DNA of 64,000 bases, taken from Cellulophaga tyrosinoxydans (GTDB lineage: Bacteria > Bacteroidota > Bacteroidia > Flavobacteriales > Flavobacteriaceae). Each line of letters begins with the position of its first letter. Position 1 is the stretch's first letter. Location of the stretch: the NCBI RefSeq assembly GCF_900176415.1, contig NZ_FWXO01000005.1, positions 170,414 to 234,413 on the forward strand. Direction: 5' to 3'. Below the pieces are notes generated by a model. The model did no database searches. It saw only the letters and a list, made by a program, of their open reading frames with translations, and was not told the DNA's origin. The position numbers were made by a program, and so were the translations under genes. Shown here piece by piece: positions 29,364 through 37,969 of this stretch.

Positions 29364-30776
29364 ATGAATAAATCTCTAATTACTGTTTTGACAACAGCAG
29401 TCTTTTTAATTTCTCGTAATAATGACATTAAAAAAGAAAAAATTGTTAATGAAAAAAGGTCAATGAATATTTTGCTTATTGCTGTTGATGATTTACGACC
29501 TGAACTTAATTTTTACAGAGCCCACCATATACAATCACCAAATTTAGATAATCTAGCAGCTGAGAGTTTGGTGTTTAATAGCGCATATTGCAATGTACCC
29601 GTTTGCGGCGCTTCACGGGCTAGTTTAATGACGGGGGCAAGACCAACAAGAAATCGGTTTCTTGATGCACATACTAAAAAAGATGACGATTTCCCAGAAG
29701 CGATTTCATTGCCCATGTTGTTAAAACAAAACGGCTACAAAACTATTTCTAATGGCAAAATTTATCATTATAATAAAGATGATGAAAAAGCTTGGGATGA
29801 AATTTGGCAAGCACTACCAGTATTTAATTTTGCAATCCCCGAAAATCAAAAAATAGCAAAAAACACCAGCAGAGGTTTACCCTTTGAATCTGCAGATGTT
29901 CATGATTCTATTTATAGAGATGGTAAAGTAACCCTAAAAGTGATGAACGATTTACGAAAACTTAAAAAAAGTAATCAACCGTTTTTCTTAACCATGGGTT
30001 TATCAAGACCACATCTTCCTTTTACAGCACCAAAAAAGTATTGGGATATGTACGATAGAGATGCTATAAAACTTCCGGAAAGTTATATGCAACCTGAAAC
30101 TACACCAAAACAAGCCTTTCATAATTTTGGAGAACTACGCCAGTATGAAAATATTCCTAATAAAGGCGATTTGCCAGATGAATTAGCGAAAGAACTCATT
30201 CATGGTTATTACGCTTGTGTTAGTTACATAGATGCACAAATTGGTTTGGTATTAGACGAATTAAAACGTTTGGATTTGGAAGAGAATACCATTGTAATTC
30301 TTTGGGGAGACCATGGTTGGAATTTAGGTGATCACAAATTATGGTGCAAGCACGTTACTTTTGAAACCGCACTAAGAACCCCTTTACTGATAAAAGTACC
30401 TGGAAAAACAAATGGCAAAAAAACAGAAGCTATTACGGAGTATATTGATATATACCCCAGTTTAGCAGAGTTGGTTGGTTTAAAATCTCCAAAAACCGTA
30501 GAAGGTAAAAGTTTTGTTCCTATTATAAATGGAGAAAAAAGCACTAAAAATTGGGCAGTAAGTAAATTTAAGGATGCTGTAACCTTTATTAAAGATGATA
30601 TATTTTATACCGAATGGACAGATGCTATGGGTGTTGCCTATGCACGCATGTTATTCGACCATAAAACTGACCCGTTAGAACTTGATAATTTGGCTGAAAA
30701 GCCAGAGTATTCAGAATTGGTAGAAAGCTTGTCGATTGAATTACGCCAAAAATGGGGTAAGGATTTTTTGAAATAA
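29364..30776 (+). CDS. Type I sulfatase with CGASR motif, copy B; lipobox Cys replaced by Arg
   Basis: 470-aa paralogue of the 24724 sulfatase: [23 protein letters not shown] (Cys81) and [16 protein letters not shown] are all present, so the enzyme core looks functional. The N-terminus reads [17 protein letters not shown]. In a lipoprotein the residue after IS would be Cys; here it is Arg18, codon CGT at 29415-29417, one transition away from TGT. As written there is no lipobox and no good signal peptidase I site, so the protein may remain tethered by an uncleaved leader, be mis-sorted, or reflect a sequencing error. It stands 9 bases before the second heparinase-fold gene. Confidence 0.88.
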   Translation: MNKSLITVLTTAVFLISRNNDIKKEKIVNEKRSMNILLIAVDDLRPELNFYRAHHIQSPNLDNLAAESLVFNSAYCNVPVCGASRASLMTGARPTRNRFLDAHTKKDDDFPEAISLPMLLKQNGYKTISNGKIYHYNKDDEKAWDEIWQALPVFNFAIPENQKIAKNTSRGLPFESADVHDSIYRDGKVTLKVMNDLRKLKKSNQPFFLTMGLSRPHLPFTAPKKYWDMYDRDAIKLPESYMQPETTPKQAFHNFGELRQYENIPNKGDLPDELAKELIHGYYACVSYIDAQIGLVLDELKRLDLEENTIVILWGDHGWNLGDHKLWCKHVTFETALRTPLLIKVPGKTNGKKTEAITEYIDIYPSLAELVGLKSPKTVEGKSFVPIINGEKSTKNWAVSKFKDAVTFIKDDIFYTEWTDAMGVAYARMLFDHKTDPLELDNLAEKPEYSELVESLSIELRQKWGKDFLK

Positions 30777-30785
30777 ATAATTAAT

Positions 30786-33287
30786 ATGGGATCATTAAAA
30801 TATAGAAAATTTGGGTATAATTTAATTGTATTATTATTTATACTTTTAATTCAATTGAGCTCTTATAGTCAAGAACTAAAACGCCCTTTTATTTTGGTTA
30901 AAGCAAGTGAACGTAATAATGTTTTAGAAAAAATAGAAACACAACCTTGGGCTCAAGATATTTATAATAAGCTATTAAAAAAAACAGATAGCGAAGTCGA
31001 TTTGTTTTATAAAAATCCAGAAAGTTACCTTAAACAATTACCATTTAATTGGGATGAAGCTCAAAAGAATCAGTTCCCACCATTTTATAAAACAGACCAT
31101 GTAGAAAATGGTGTTCATAAAAATTTAGATAATGCTACAGATGAAGAATGGAAGCCTGCCGAACTTTTAATTAAAAATCTGCAAGTAGCCTTAGATTGTA
31201 GCATGATTTACTATGTTACACAAGACGAAAAATACGCCTACGTAGCCAGTAGCATTTTATATAGTTTTGTAAAATCCGTGCAAAAGGCAGAACTATCTAA
31301 TTGGCATAGTAGAGGTGGTTGGTTATTTCCTTATGATGGTTTTAGAGAAGTACGTGTTATAGGCTATAAACTACCTTTAATTTACGATTTTGTATATCCA
31401 TATTTTCAAAACGGTGGTAAATCTTTAGATATCATAAAGGGTGATATAGTTGACTTTCCTTTTAATGAAGCTCAAAATGTGTTTAGAACTTACGCAGATA
31501 TTACTATTAATTATGGGCATACAGGTTCTAATCATTCGGTGTTAGAAGCTCCAAGTTTGGTGTATAATGCACTAGCAATGGATGATAAAAAGGAGCGTGA
31601 AAAATTACTGTCTTATTTTCTAACTGAAAATACTGAAAATCAAGACGCGCTAAATGTGATGGCTAAAAACTATAAAAATAAAGGTGATATTTGGCCAGAA
31701 ACATCGCAATATCTTAATCATTCCACAGCTATTATAGCAAAATTGATGCTTGTTGTAAATAAGTATAAACCAGAATTAAAATTAGCTAAGACATATCCCA
31801 ATGTGTTATATGCTTTACCTAGATTAGATTATTTTGTCTACCCTAACAATGAAATTATAAGATGGGGCGATGGACATCGTCATGGATCCTCACTATATAA
31901 CGCATTTGAAGATGCATACGCTCTAGCTGAAATGGATGGTTTGAATGATTTAAAAGAAAAATTTGGACCACTAATTAATCGAGCCATACAAGTTGGGAAA
32001 TATAAAAGAAAGGATATGGAATCTATTTTTTGGTACGATGATGAAATTATTGGAGAGCCAGAATCGTTTGAGTTAAGCAGAACAGACAGAGTATATCATG
32101 CAGGCATCGTCATGCAACGAAATTTAAGTAGCACCAATAACCCTAAAGATGGTTTAATGTGTTTTGTTGGTGGTGCGCATATGGTACACGGACATGCAGA
32201 AGGCATGAATATTGAGCTGTATGGAGAAGGTCAGGTTTTAGGTGTAGATAATGGTAGAGGCAAATATGCTAAAGATATTCATGAAAACTATTCAAGAATA
32301 TTTGCCGCGCACAACACGGTTATAGTAAATGGCAGCTCACAAGGAGAAGGTGGCTGGAGTAATTTAGGCATTAATACCGTTGAAGTTGTTTCCATGGAAC
32401 CTCAAGTTGGAACAAAGGGCGTTTCCCCATATCATTCATTTAGCCAAACAACTTTTGATGATAATGGTGGAGAAAAAGCTGAAGCTACACAAGAACGTAC
32501 GCTTGCATTAATTAGAACTTCACCAACCACAGGATATTATGTAGATGTTTTTCGTTCAAAGTCTAAATTACCAAACCAGTTTCATGATTATTTATATCAC
32601 AATATTGGGGATACTTTGGAGTTTGAAAACAGTAATATGGCTTTTGAAAGTACACCAGAAAAATACAGCCAAAATGCTAATGCTAAATGGGATAGAGGAA
32701 CATATAGAAACCCTGGATGGCACTTTTTTGAGGAGGTAAAAACATCAAAACCTTATAACGAGGCTGTGAAGGCAACTTTTAATGTTGAACAATTACAAGC
32801 AGCCAAAATATATATGCAAATGCACATTCCGGGATTTGAAAACCGAGAATACACACAAGTAAAAGCGCCATATACTTTTGAAGCTCCAAAACCCTATGAT
32901 AAATTACCAACACCAACATTAGTTATTCGCAATAAAGGTGCTGCTTGGAATAATCCATTTGTGGTGGTTTATGAACCCTTTAATGACAAAGAAAATGCGA
33001 CAATTACATCAGTTTCAAAATTAGAACAAGATGGTGTATATAAGGGTCTAAAAGTTATAAGTGAATCACCAAAAGGTAAATTAATCCAATATATTATTAC
33101 TCAATCTAAAGGTCAGGAGTTTAAAAATGATGCATTAAATATTTATTTTAAAGGTACTTTAGCTGTTATTACCCTAGATGGAAATGAAATGTTGCAAAAC
33201 ATTTATGTAGGTCAAGGTGATAAACTTGTTTATAAAAATAAGGTTATAAACATTGGTCTTGGAAAAAAATATTACAGGACCTATTAA
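30786..33287 (+). CDS. Heparinase II/III-fold protein, copy B (lyase or dehydratase)
   Basis: 833-aa exported paralogue of the gene at 22242, with signal peptide to about SSYSQ, N-terminal (alpha/alpha) toroid and C-terminal beta domain. The key motif is GGAHMVHGHAEG with His465, His468 and His470, followed by ELYGEGQVLGVDNG. The two copies share the order and spacing of motifs but differ clearly in sequence outside them, which suggests distinct substrates or distinct reactions (lyase versus dehydratase). It pairs with the CGASR sulfatase just upstream, the mirror image of the 22242/24724 pair. The reaction cannot be decided from sequence alone. Confidence 0.75.
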   Translation: MGSLKYRKFGYNLIVLLFILLIQLSSYSQELKRPFILVKASERNNVLEKIETQPWAQDIYNKLLKKTDSEVDLFYKNPESYLKQLPFNWDEAQKNQFPPFYKTDHVENGVHKNLDNATDEEWKPAELLIKNLQVALDCSMIYYVTQDEKYAYVASSILYSFVKSVQKAELSNWHSRGGWLFPYDGFREVRVIGYKLPLIYDFVYPYFQNGGKSLDIIKGDIVDFPFNEAQNVFRTYADITINYGHTGSNHSVLEAPSLVYNALAMDDKKEREKLLSYFLTENTENQDALNVMAKNYKNKGDIWPETSQYLNHSTAIIAKLMLVVNKYKPELKLAKTYPNVLYALPRLDYFVYPNNEIIRWGDGHRHGSSLYNAFEDAYALAEMDGLNDLKEKFGPLINRAIQVGKYKRKDMESIFWYDDEIIGEPESFELSRTDRVYHAGIVMQRNLSSTNNPKDGLMCFVGGAHMVHGHAEGMNIELYGEGQVLGVDNGRGKYAKDIHENYSRIFAAHNTVIVNGSSQGEGGWSNLGINTVEVVSMEPQVGTKGVSPYHSFSQTTFDDNGGEKAEATQERTLALIRTSPTTGYYVDVFRSKSKLPNQFHDYLYHNIGDTLEFENSNMAFESTPEKYSQNANAKWDRGTYRNPGWHFFEEVKTSKPYNEAVKATFNVEQLQAAKIYMQMHIPGFENREYTQVKAPYTFEAPKPYDKLPTPTLVIRNKGAAWNNPFVVVYEPFNDKENATITSVSKLEQDGVYKGLKVISESPKGKLIQYIITQSKGQEFKNDALNIYFKGTLAVITLDGNEMLQNIYVGQGDKLVYKNKVINIGLGKKYYRTY

Positions 33288-33296
33288 GTCACCGTT

Positions 33297-34448
33297 ATGC
33301 GTTTAAAAAAATTGCTTAATTTATTATCACTTCTCTTAATTGCGTTGATGCATTTTGCTTGTGTATCAAAAAAGCAGACAACATTGTTATTTGTTGGTAG
33401 TTTTACCGATAAAAAACCAGGAAAAGGTATTCATATTTATAAGTTTAATAACGATACAGGAGAAAGCATCTTGAAATTCACCCTTGATAGTTTAACAAAT
33501 ACATCGTTTTTACGCTTATCTTCTAATGGTAAATATTTGTATTCAGTAGTTGATAGTCAGATGGATTATAGGGGTAAAGTAGCTGCTTTTAGAGTGGACG
33601 CAATAAATACAAAAATACACTTGTTAAATATGGAGGATTGTGGAGGTATTAACCCTGCGCATATAGAAATAAGTAATGTAGAGAACCTTTTAACCAATTC
33701 AAATTATTCCGATGGTAGTTTAAGTGTTTTTAAAATTAATTCAGATGGTAGTATTAACCCTTATAGTCAAGTTTTAAAATTTAAAGATAGTAGTATTATT
33801 AAAAACCGTCAGAGTGCCTCACATATTCACTCGTCAAATTTTTCACCAGATGGTAGTTATTTATTTGCACAAGATTTAGGAGCGGATAAAATAAGACGTT
33901 TTAAAGTTGTTAAAAATACCGACTCTATTTTAGCTAATGAAAATCAATTACTGGTTAAACCAGGCAGTGGCCCAAGACATTTTGCATTTCACCCAAACGG
34001 TAAGTATGGATATATGATTGCAGAATTAAGTGGTAAAATCACAGCTTTTCAATATAATTCTGGAGACTTGGAGTGTCTTGAAGATTACCCTTCTTATCGC
34101 CATAAGCAGGAAATTTATAGAGCTGCCGATATACATATTTCACCTGATGGTAAATTTTTATATGCCACTAATCGCGGTCCTGCAGAAGATAGTATATCAT
34201 TATTTTCAATTAATCAACAAAATGGAACTCTAATTTTAATAGGACATGAACTAACATATGGAGAGCATCCTAGAAATTTTTCAATATCTCCAGATGGTAA
34301 GTTTTTATTAGTTGCTAATCAATTTTCGGATAATATAACTGTATTCAAACGTAATGTTCACAATGGAAAGCTAACAAAACTATCATCGGATATCAATGTT
34401 AAAAATCCATCGAGCATACAAATGTATACCTATACTATTTTTGAGTAA
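33297..34448 (+). CDS. Lactonase-family seven-bladed beta-propeller, probably exported
   Basis: 383-aa member of the lactonase / 6-phosphogluconolactonase-like family (PF10282). It opens with GSFTDKKPGKGIHIYKF and contains repeated blades with SPDGKFLYATN, SPDGKFLLVANQ and GPRHFAFHPNGKYGYM. The N-terminus is hydrophobic and ends with HFAC, a weak lipobox, so it is probably periplasmic rather than cytosolic. It closes the long plus-strand gene run and converges with the GntR regulator gene, 6 bases away. It could open aldonolactones formed during glycan breakdown; no sugar dehydrogenase that would make one is in the window, so its role is open. Confidence 0.7.
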   Translation: MRLKKLLNLLSLLLIALMHFACVSKKQTTLLFVGSFTDKKPGKGIHIYKFNNDTGESILKFTLDSLTNTSFLRLSSNGKYLYSVVDSQMDYRGKVAAFRVDAINTKIHLLNMEDCGGINPAHIEISNVENLLTNSNYSDGSLSVFKINSDGSINPYSQVLKFKDSSIIKNRQSASHIHSSNFSPDGSYLFAQDLGADKIRRFKVVKNTDSILANENQLLVKPGSGPRHFAFHPNGKYGYMIAELSGKITAFQYNSGDLECLEDYPSYRHKQEIYRAADIHISPDGKFLYATNRGPAEDSISLFSINQQNGTLILIGHELTYGEHPRNFSISPDGKFLLVANQFSDNITVFKRNVHNGKLTKLSSDINVKNPSSIQMYTYTIFE

Positions 34449-34454
34449 TTTTCC

Positions 34455-35501
34455 TTAAAGGGAGTCCCTTTCAATTAAATTAAATGGCACCTTTAATTTA
34501 CATTTTTTATTATTTAAAATAATCTCTGCGGCAGTCTCTCCCATGATTTTAAAATCAGTAGAGATGACCGTTATTCCTAAAAGTTCTTTTAAGGGTGTGT
34601 CATTATACGAAATAATGCCAATATCACTTCCTAATTTATATTCGTCCTCTCGAATTTGCTTAACTAAATTTACCAAATCAGCCTCTTCAATGGTAACAAA
34701 TAAATCACCTTTTTTTAAAATCATGTCCTCATAAACCCGCTCTAATATTTCAAAATCTAACTTATGTTCAATGCAAAATTTTCTAAATCCATTTAAAATT
34801 CTCCTTGGATACGGATAAACGGCCTTTTCAGGATAAACGAGAATTATTTTTTGGTATTTTTTGACTTTATTCAGTCCTTCAGTTAATGCATTATAAATAT
34901 CATTTTCAAAGTCTTGATACACTTCTCCTAAAGCTCCACTTAATTCAGGTTTTATATTATCTAATATGATTAATTTATCTTGCGATATTTTTTGCATCGC
35001 CTTAATTACATTATCGGTAAAACTAACATGATTTGATGTATCCGTTTTAAAATGCGGCATTATAATATAGTAATCGTATGCTGATTTGTTTTTATCAAAT
35101 AGATTTAAAAATAAGGTTTCATTACAATGGTAAACATGCAAATCAGTGTGAGAATTTGCCCCAATTCTTTCTATAAAATGATTGTAAGTTCGGAGTTTAT
35201 AATTACTTAACTTATTTACAAGAAATAATATGTTGACTTTTGAAATTAACTTCGTTCGAGAAATATAAAAACCTTTACCTCGTATGGAAATAATAATATT
35301 TCTTTCTTTTAGTATACTGTAAGCTTTTTCAACAGTATCTCTGGAAAGATAAAATTCTTCACTAAACCTATTAATTGATGGTATTTTTTGATCAATATTA
35401 AAATTTCCTTTAGAAATATTATCAATTACAGAGTCAACAATTTGTTGATATTTTGGTACTCTAGAATTTTCATCAATGTTGATAAACTTATATAAATTCA
35501 T
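34455..35501 (-). CDS. GntR-family regulator with LacI-type effector domain
   Basis: 348-aa transcription factor with an N-terminal winged helix-turn-helix of the GntR type (residues 10-75: PKYQQIVDSVIDNISKGNF, then IPSINRFSEEFYLSRDTVEKAYSIL) and a C-terminal periplasmic-binding-protein-like domain (about 85-345) as in LacI or AraR regulators. It is divergent from the rhamnose catabolic genes with a 255-base shared control region. The likely effector is L-rhamnose or an intermediate, and the targets are probably its own promoter, the rha operon and perhaps the polysaccharide locus. Function is inferred from position; the domain layout is clear. Confidence 0.85.
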   Translation of the reverse strand: MNLYKFINIDENSRVPKYQQIVDSVIDNISKGNFNIDQKIPSINRFSEEFYLSRDTVEKAYSILKERNIIISIRGKGFYISRTKLISKVNILFLVNKLSNYKLRTYNHFIERIGANSHTDLHVYHCNETLFLNLFDKNKSAYDYYIIMPHFKTDTSNHVSFTDNVIKAMQKISQDKLIILDNIKPELSGALGEVYQDFENDIYNALTEGLNKVKKYQKIILVYPEKAVYPYPRRILNGFRKFCIEHKLDFEILERVYEDMILKKGDLFVTIEEADLVNLVKQIREDEYKLGSDIGIISYNDTPLKELLGITVISTDFKIMGETAAEIILNNKKCKLKVPFNLIERDSL

Positions 35502-35756
35502 ACACTATTTTTCTCTTGTATTATAATACTCAATTTACACAAATAAACATAAAATCTTTAAGGTGGAATAGATATTATTCGTGTTGTTTGCAAATTATGT
35601 CTTAATTTAAAATGCCAAGTCGTTGTTTAACAAGATTATATTTGAAATAATATCGAATAAAATAAATTTTTTGAATAGCAATATTTGATATTACAGTACA
35701 GTACAGGATAGAGTTGGTTTTTTTCTTATTTAATTTTGAAAGTATAATTTTATTTT
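35502..35756. promoter_or_regulatory. Divergent control region between the GntR regulator and the rhamnose operon
   Basis: AT-rich 255-base region. A -7 box TAATTTTG lies at 35731-35738, 18 bases before the rhaEW start, with no well-spaced TTG -33 element, as expected of an activated or repressed promoter. Three tandem TACAG units (35692-35706) lie just upstream, and an odd-centred palindrome TTGTT-T-AACAA lies at 35623-35633. Either could be the regulator's operator. A longer relative of the palindrome (TTGTT/AACAA with a 5-base centre) occurs before the sugar porter gene at 43272. Confidence 0.5.
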
Positions 35757-37871
35757 ATGGCATATATGGAAAACACAACCAAAAACTTTAAACACGTAGA
35801 TTACCTTTGGGATGAAAAAAAAGCAAATAGTTTGGGTGATAACCAGGTTGAGCTTTTTCTTTACCGTTCAAATATACTTGGAGCCGATTTAAGAATAACT
35901 AATTACGGTGGAGGTAATACAAGTTGTAAAACTATAGAAACTGATCCCCTTACAAATGAAAAAGTTGAAGTAATGTGGGTTAAAGGTTCTGGTGGGGATA
36001 TAGGTACTTTAACACGATCTGGCATTGCTGGTTTGTATACGAAAAGGTTAAGAGATTTAAAGAACGTTTACAATGGGCTGCATGATGAAGATAGAATGGT
36101 TGGATTATTTAATCACTGTATTTACGATTTAGATAGTAAAGCTCCTTCTATAGATACCCCATTACACGGATTATTACCATTTAAACACATAGATCATTTA
36201 CATCCAGATGCGTTAATAGCTGTCGCAGCTGCAAAAGATAGTGAAAAAGTAACCAAAGAAATTTGGGGAGATACTATGGGCTGGGTGCCTTGGCAAAAAC
36301 CAGGCTTTGATTTAGGTTTACAGCTTGAAAAATGTTTGGCTGATAACCCCGGAATTAGAGGTATAGTTTTAGGAAGTCATGGATTGTTTACTTGGGGCGA
36401 TACCTCCTATGAGTGTTATATGAATAGTTTGGAGGTGATAGAAATGGCTTCAGATTATATTGCAAAAAAAATTAAACAAAACGGTTCTGTTTTTGGTGGG
36501 CAAAAAGTGGAAAGTTTGCCTAAAGAAGAGCGTTTAGAGAAAGCTGCTCAATTAATGCCGTTATTACGTGGTTTGTGTTCTTCGGAAAATCGAATGATAG
36601 GACATTTTTCAGATACCGATGTGGTAATGGAATATATTAATAGTAATGATCTAGAACGCTTGGCACCTATGGGAACTTCTTGTCCTGATCATTTTTTGCG
36701 AACAAAAATTCAACCCTTAGTTTTAACTTTAGATAAAACTGAAGATTTAACAGATGCTCAAGCTGTGCTTAAGAAATTAGAGCCTGCATTTGAAGTATAC
36801 AGACAGGAATATGTAGATTATTATAATACCTGCAAAAAAGACAATAGCCCCGCTATACGTGATGCAAACCCTGTGATAATAATCTATCCAGGAGTGGGTA
36901 TGTTTAGTTTCTCTAAAGATAAGCAAACTACTCGTGTGGCTAGTGAGTTTTATATTAATGCAATAAATGTAATGCGCGGAGCTGAGGCTATTACATCATA
37001 CACATCATTGCCTAGACAAGAAGCTTTTGATATAGAGTATTGGTTGTTAGAAGAGGCAAAACTACAACGTATGCCGAAAGAGAAGCCACTTTCTAGAAAA
37101 GTTGCATTCGTTACAGGAGCTGGTGGAGGTATAGGTAAAGCTATTGCAGATAAATTGGCGGCTGAAGGCGCAAATGTTGTGTTAACAGATATTAATGAAG
37201 CAAGTCTTATTGAAGCAAATGCAACATATAAAAGAGACGTTTCAACTTATGCTATATGTGATGTTACAAATACTGAATCTATTGAAAAGGCTTACAAAAA
37301 GGCTGTAATTGAATTTGGTGGTATAGATATAGTTGTGCATAGCGCTGGTTTAGCAATATCTAAAGCACTGGAAGATACTACAGATAAAGATTGGAATATT
37401 TTACAAAACATATTAGTTAAAGGTCAGTTTGATCTAGCAAAACAAGCTACAGCAATTATGCGTAAACAAGGGCTTGGTGGAGATTATATTTCAATAGCAA
37501 GTAAAAATGGCTTAGTTGCAGGACCTAATAATGTTGCATATGGTACCGCTAAAGCTGCCCAACAGCACATGGTTCGTTTATTAGCAGCGGAATTAGGTAA
37601 AGATCATATTAGAGTAAATACAGTAAACCCGGATGGCGTTATAGTAGGTAGTAAAATATGGGAAGGTGCTTGGGCGGAAGGACGCGCAAAGGCAAATGGA
37701 ATAACGGTAGAAGAATTGCCAGCGTTTTATGCCAAGAGAAATTTATTGAATGAAATTATTACGCCTGAAGATATTGCCAACGGAGTATTTTCGTTTGTTG
37801 GTGTTTTAGATAAATCTACAGGAAATATAATCAATGTTGATGGAGGCATGGCAAATGCCTTTGTACGATAA
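35757..37871 (+). CDS. rhaEW: Bifunctional L-rhamnulose-1-phosphate aldolase / L-lactaldehyde dehydrogenase
   Basis: 704-aa fusion that splits L-rhamnulose 1-phosphate into dihydroxyacetone phosphate and L-lactaldehyde and oxidises the latter to L-lactate. Residues 1-430 are a class II aldolase domain with zinc-site stretches HIDHLHPDA and GSHGLFTWG. Residues 440-704 are a short-chain dehydrogenase with the NAD motif TGAGGGIG and the YGTAK catalytic pair after SIASKNG. The length matches the family (about 700 aa). A second in-frame ATG at 35766 is possible. The hairpin after the gene may reduce read-through into rhaI. The L-lactate dehydrogenase gene downstream fits L-lactate as the product. 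Cytoplasmic. Confidence 0.93.
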   Translation: MAYMENTTKNFKHVDYLWDEKKANSLGDNQVELFLYRSNILGADLRITNYGGGNTSCKTIETDPLTNEKVEVMWVKGSGGDIGTLTRSGIAGLYTKRLRDLKNVYNGLHDEDRMVGLFNHCIYDLDSKAPSIDTPLHGLLPFKHIDHLHPDALIAVAAAKDSEKVTKEIWGDTMGWVPWQKPGFDLGLQLEKCLADNPGIRGIVLGSHGLFTWGDTSYECYMNSLEVIEMASDYIAKKIKQNGSVFGGQKVESLPKEERLEKAAQLMPLLRGLCSSENRMIGHFSDTDVVMEYINSNDLERLAPMGTSCPDHFLRTKIQPLVLTLDKTEDLTDAQAVLKKLEPAFEVYRQEYVDYYNTCKKDNSPAIRDANPVIIIYPGVGMFSFSKDKQTTRVASEFYINAINVMRGAEAITSYTSLPRQEAFDIEYWLLEEAKLQRMPKEKPLSRKVAFVTGAGGGIGKAIADKLAAEGANVVLTDINEASLIEANATYKRDVSTYAICDVTNTESIEKAYKKAVIEFGGIDIVVHSAGLAISKALEDTTDKDWNILQNILVKGQFDLAKQATAIMRKQGLGGDYISIASKNGLVAGPNNVAYGTAKAAQQHMVRLLAAELGKDHIRVNTVNPDGVIVGSKIWEGAWAEGRAKANGITVEELPAFYAKRNLLNEIITPEDIANGVFSFVGVLDKSTGNIINVDGGMANAFVR

Positions 37872-37912
37872 GTGTTTTTAGTTGTTAGTTGAGTTAGTAA
37901 GTAAAAAGATAG

Positions 37913-37954
37913 CTTCCATAATTGTTACGTTTTATGGAAGTTTCTTTTCTTTTT
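37913..37954 (+). terminator. Hairpin with T-rich tail between rhaEW and rhaI
   Basis: Nine-base arms CTTCCATAA (37913-37921) and TTATGGAAG (37932-37940) with a 10-base loop are followed by a T-rich tail interrupted by C's. The gene order makes full termination unlikely; it may be a partial terminator or an mRNA-stabilising hairpin that gives rhaEW more transcript than the genes after it. Confidence 0.6.
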
Positions 37955-37969
37955 AGAGAAATGTGAATT

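Noticed and set aside
34457..34471. Palindrome AAAGGGA-G-TCCCTTT at the end of the GntR gene, considered as a terminator
   Set aside because: The centre is a single base, the arms are within coding sequence and no T tract follows; probably chance, though it lies where two transcripts converge.
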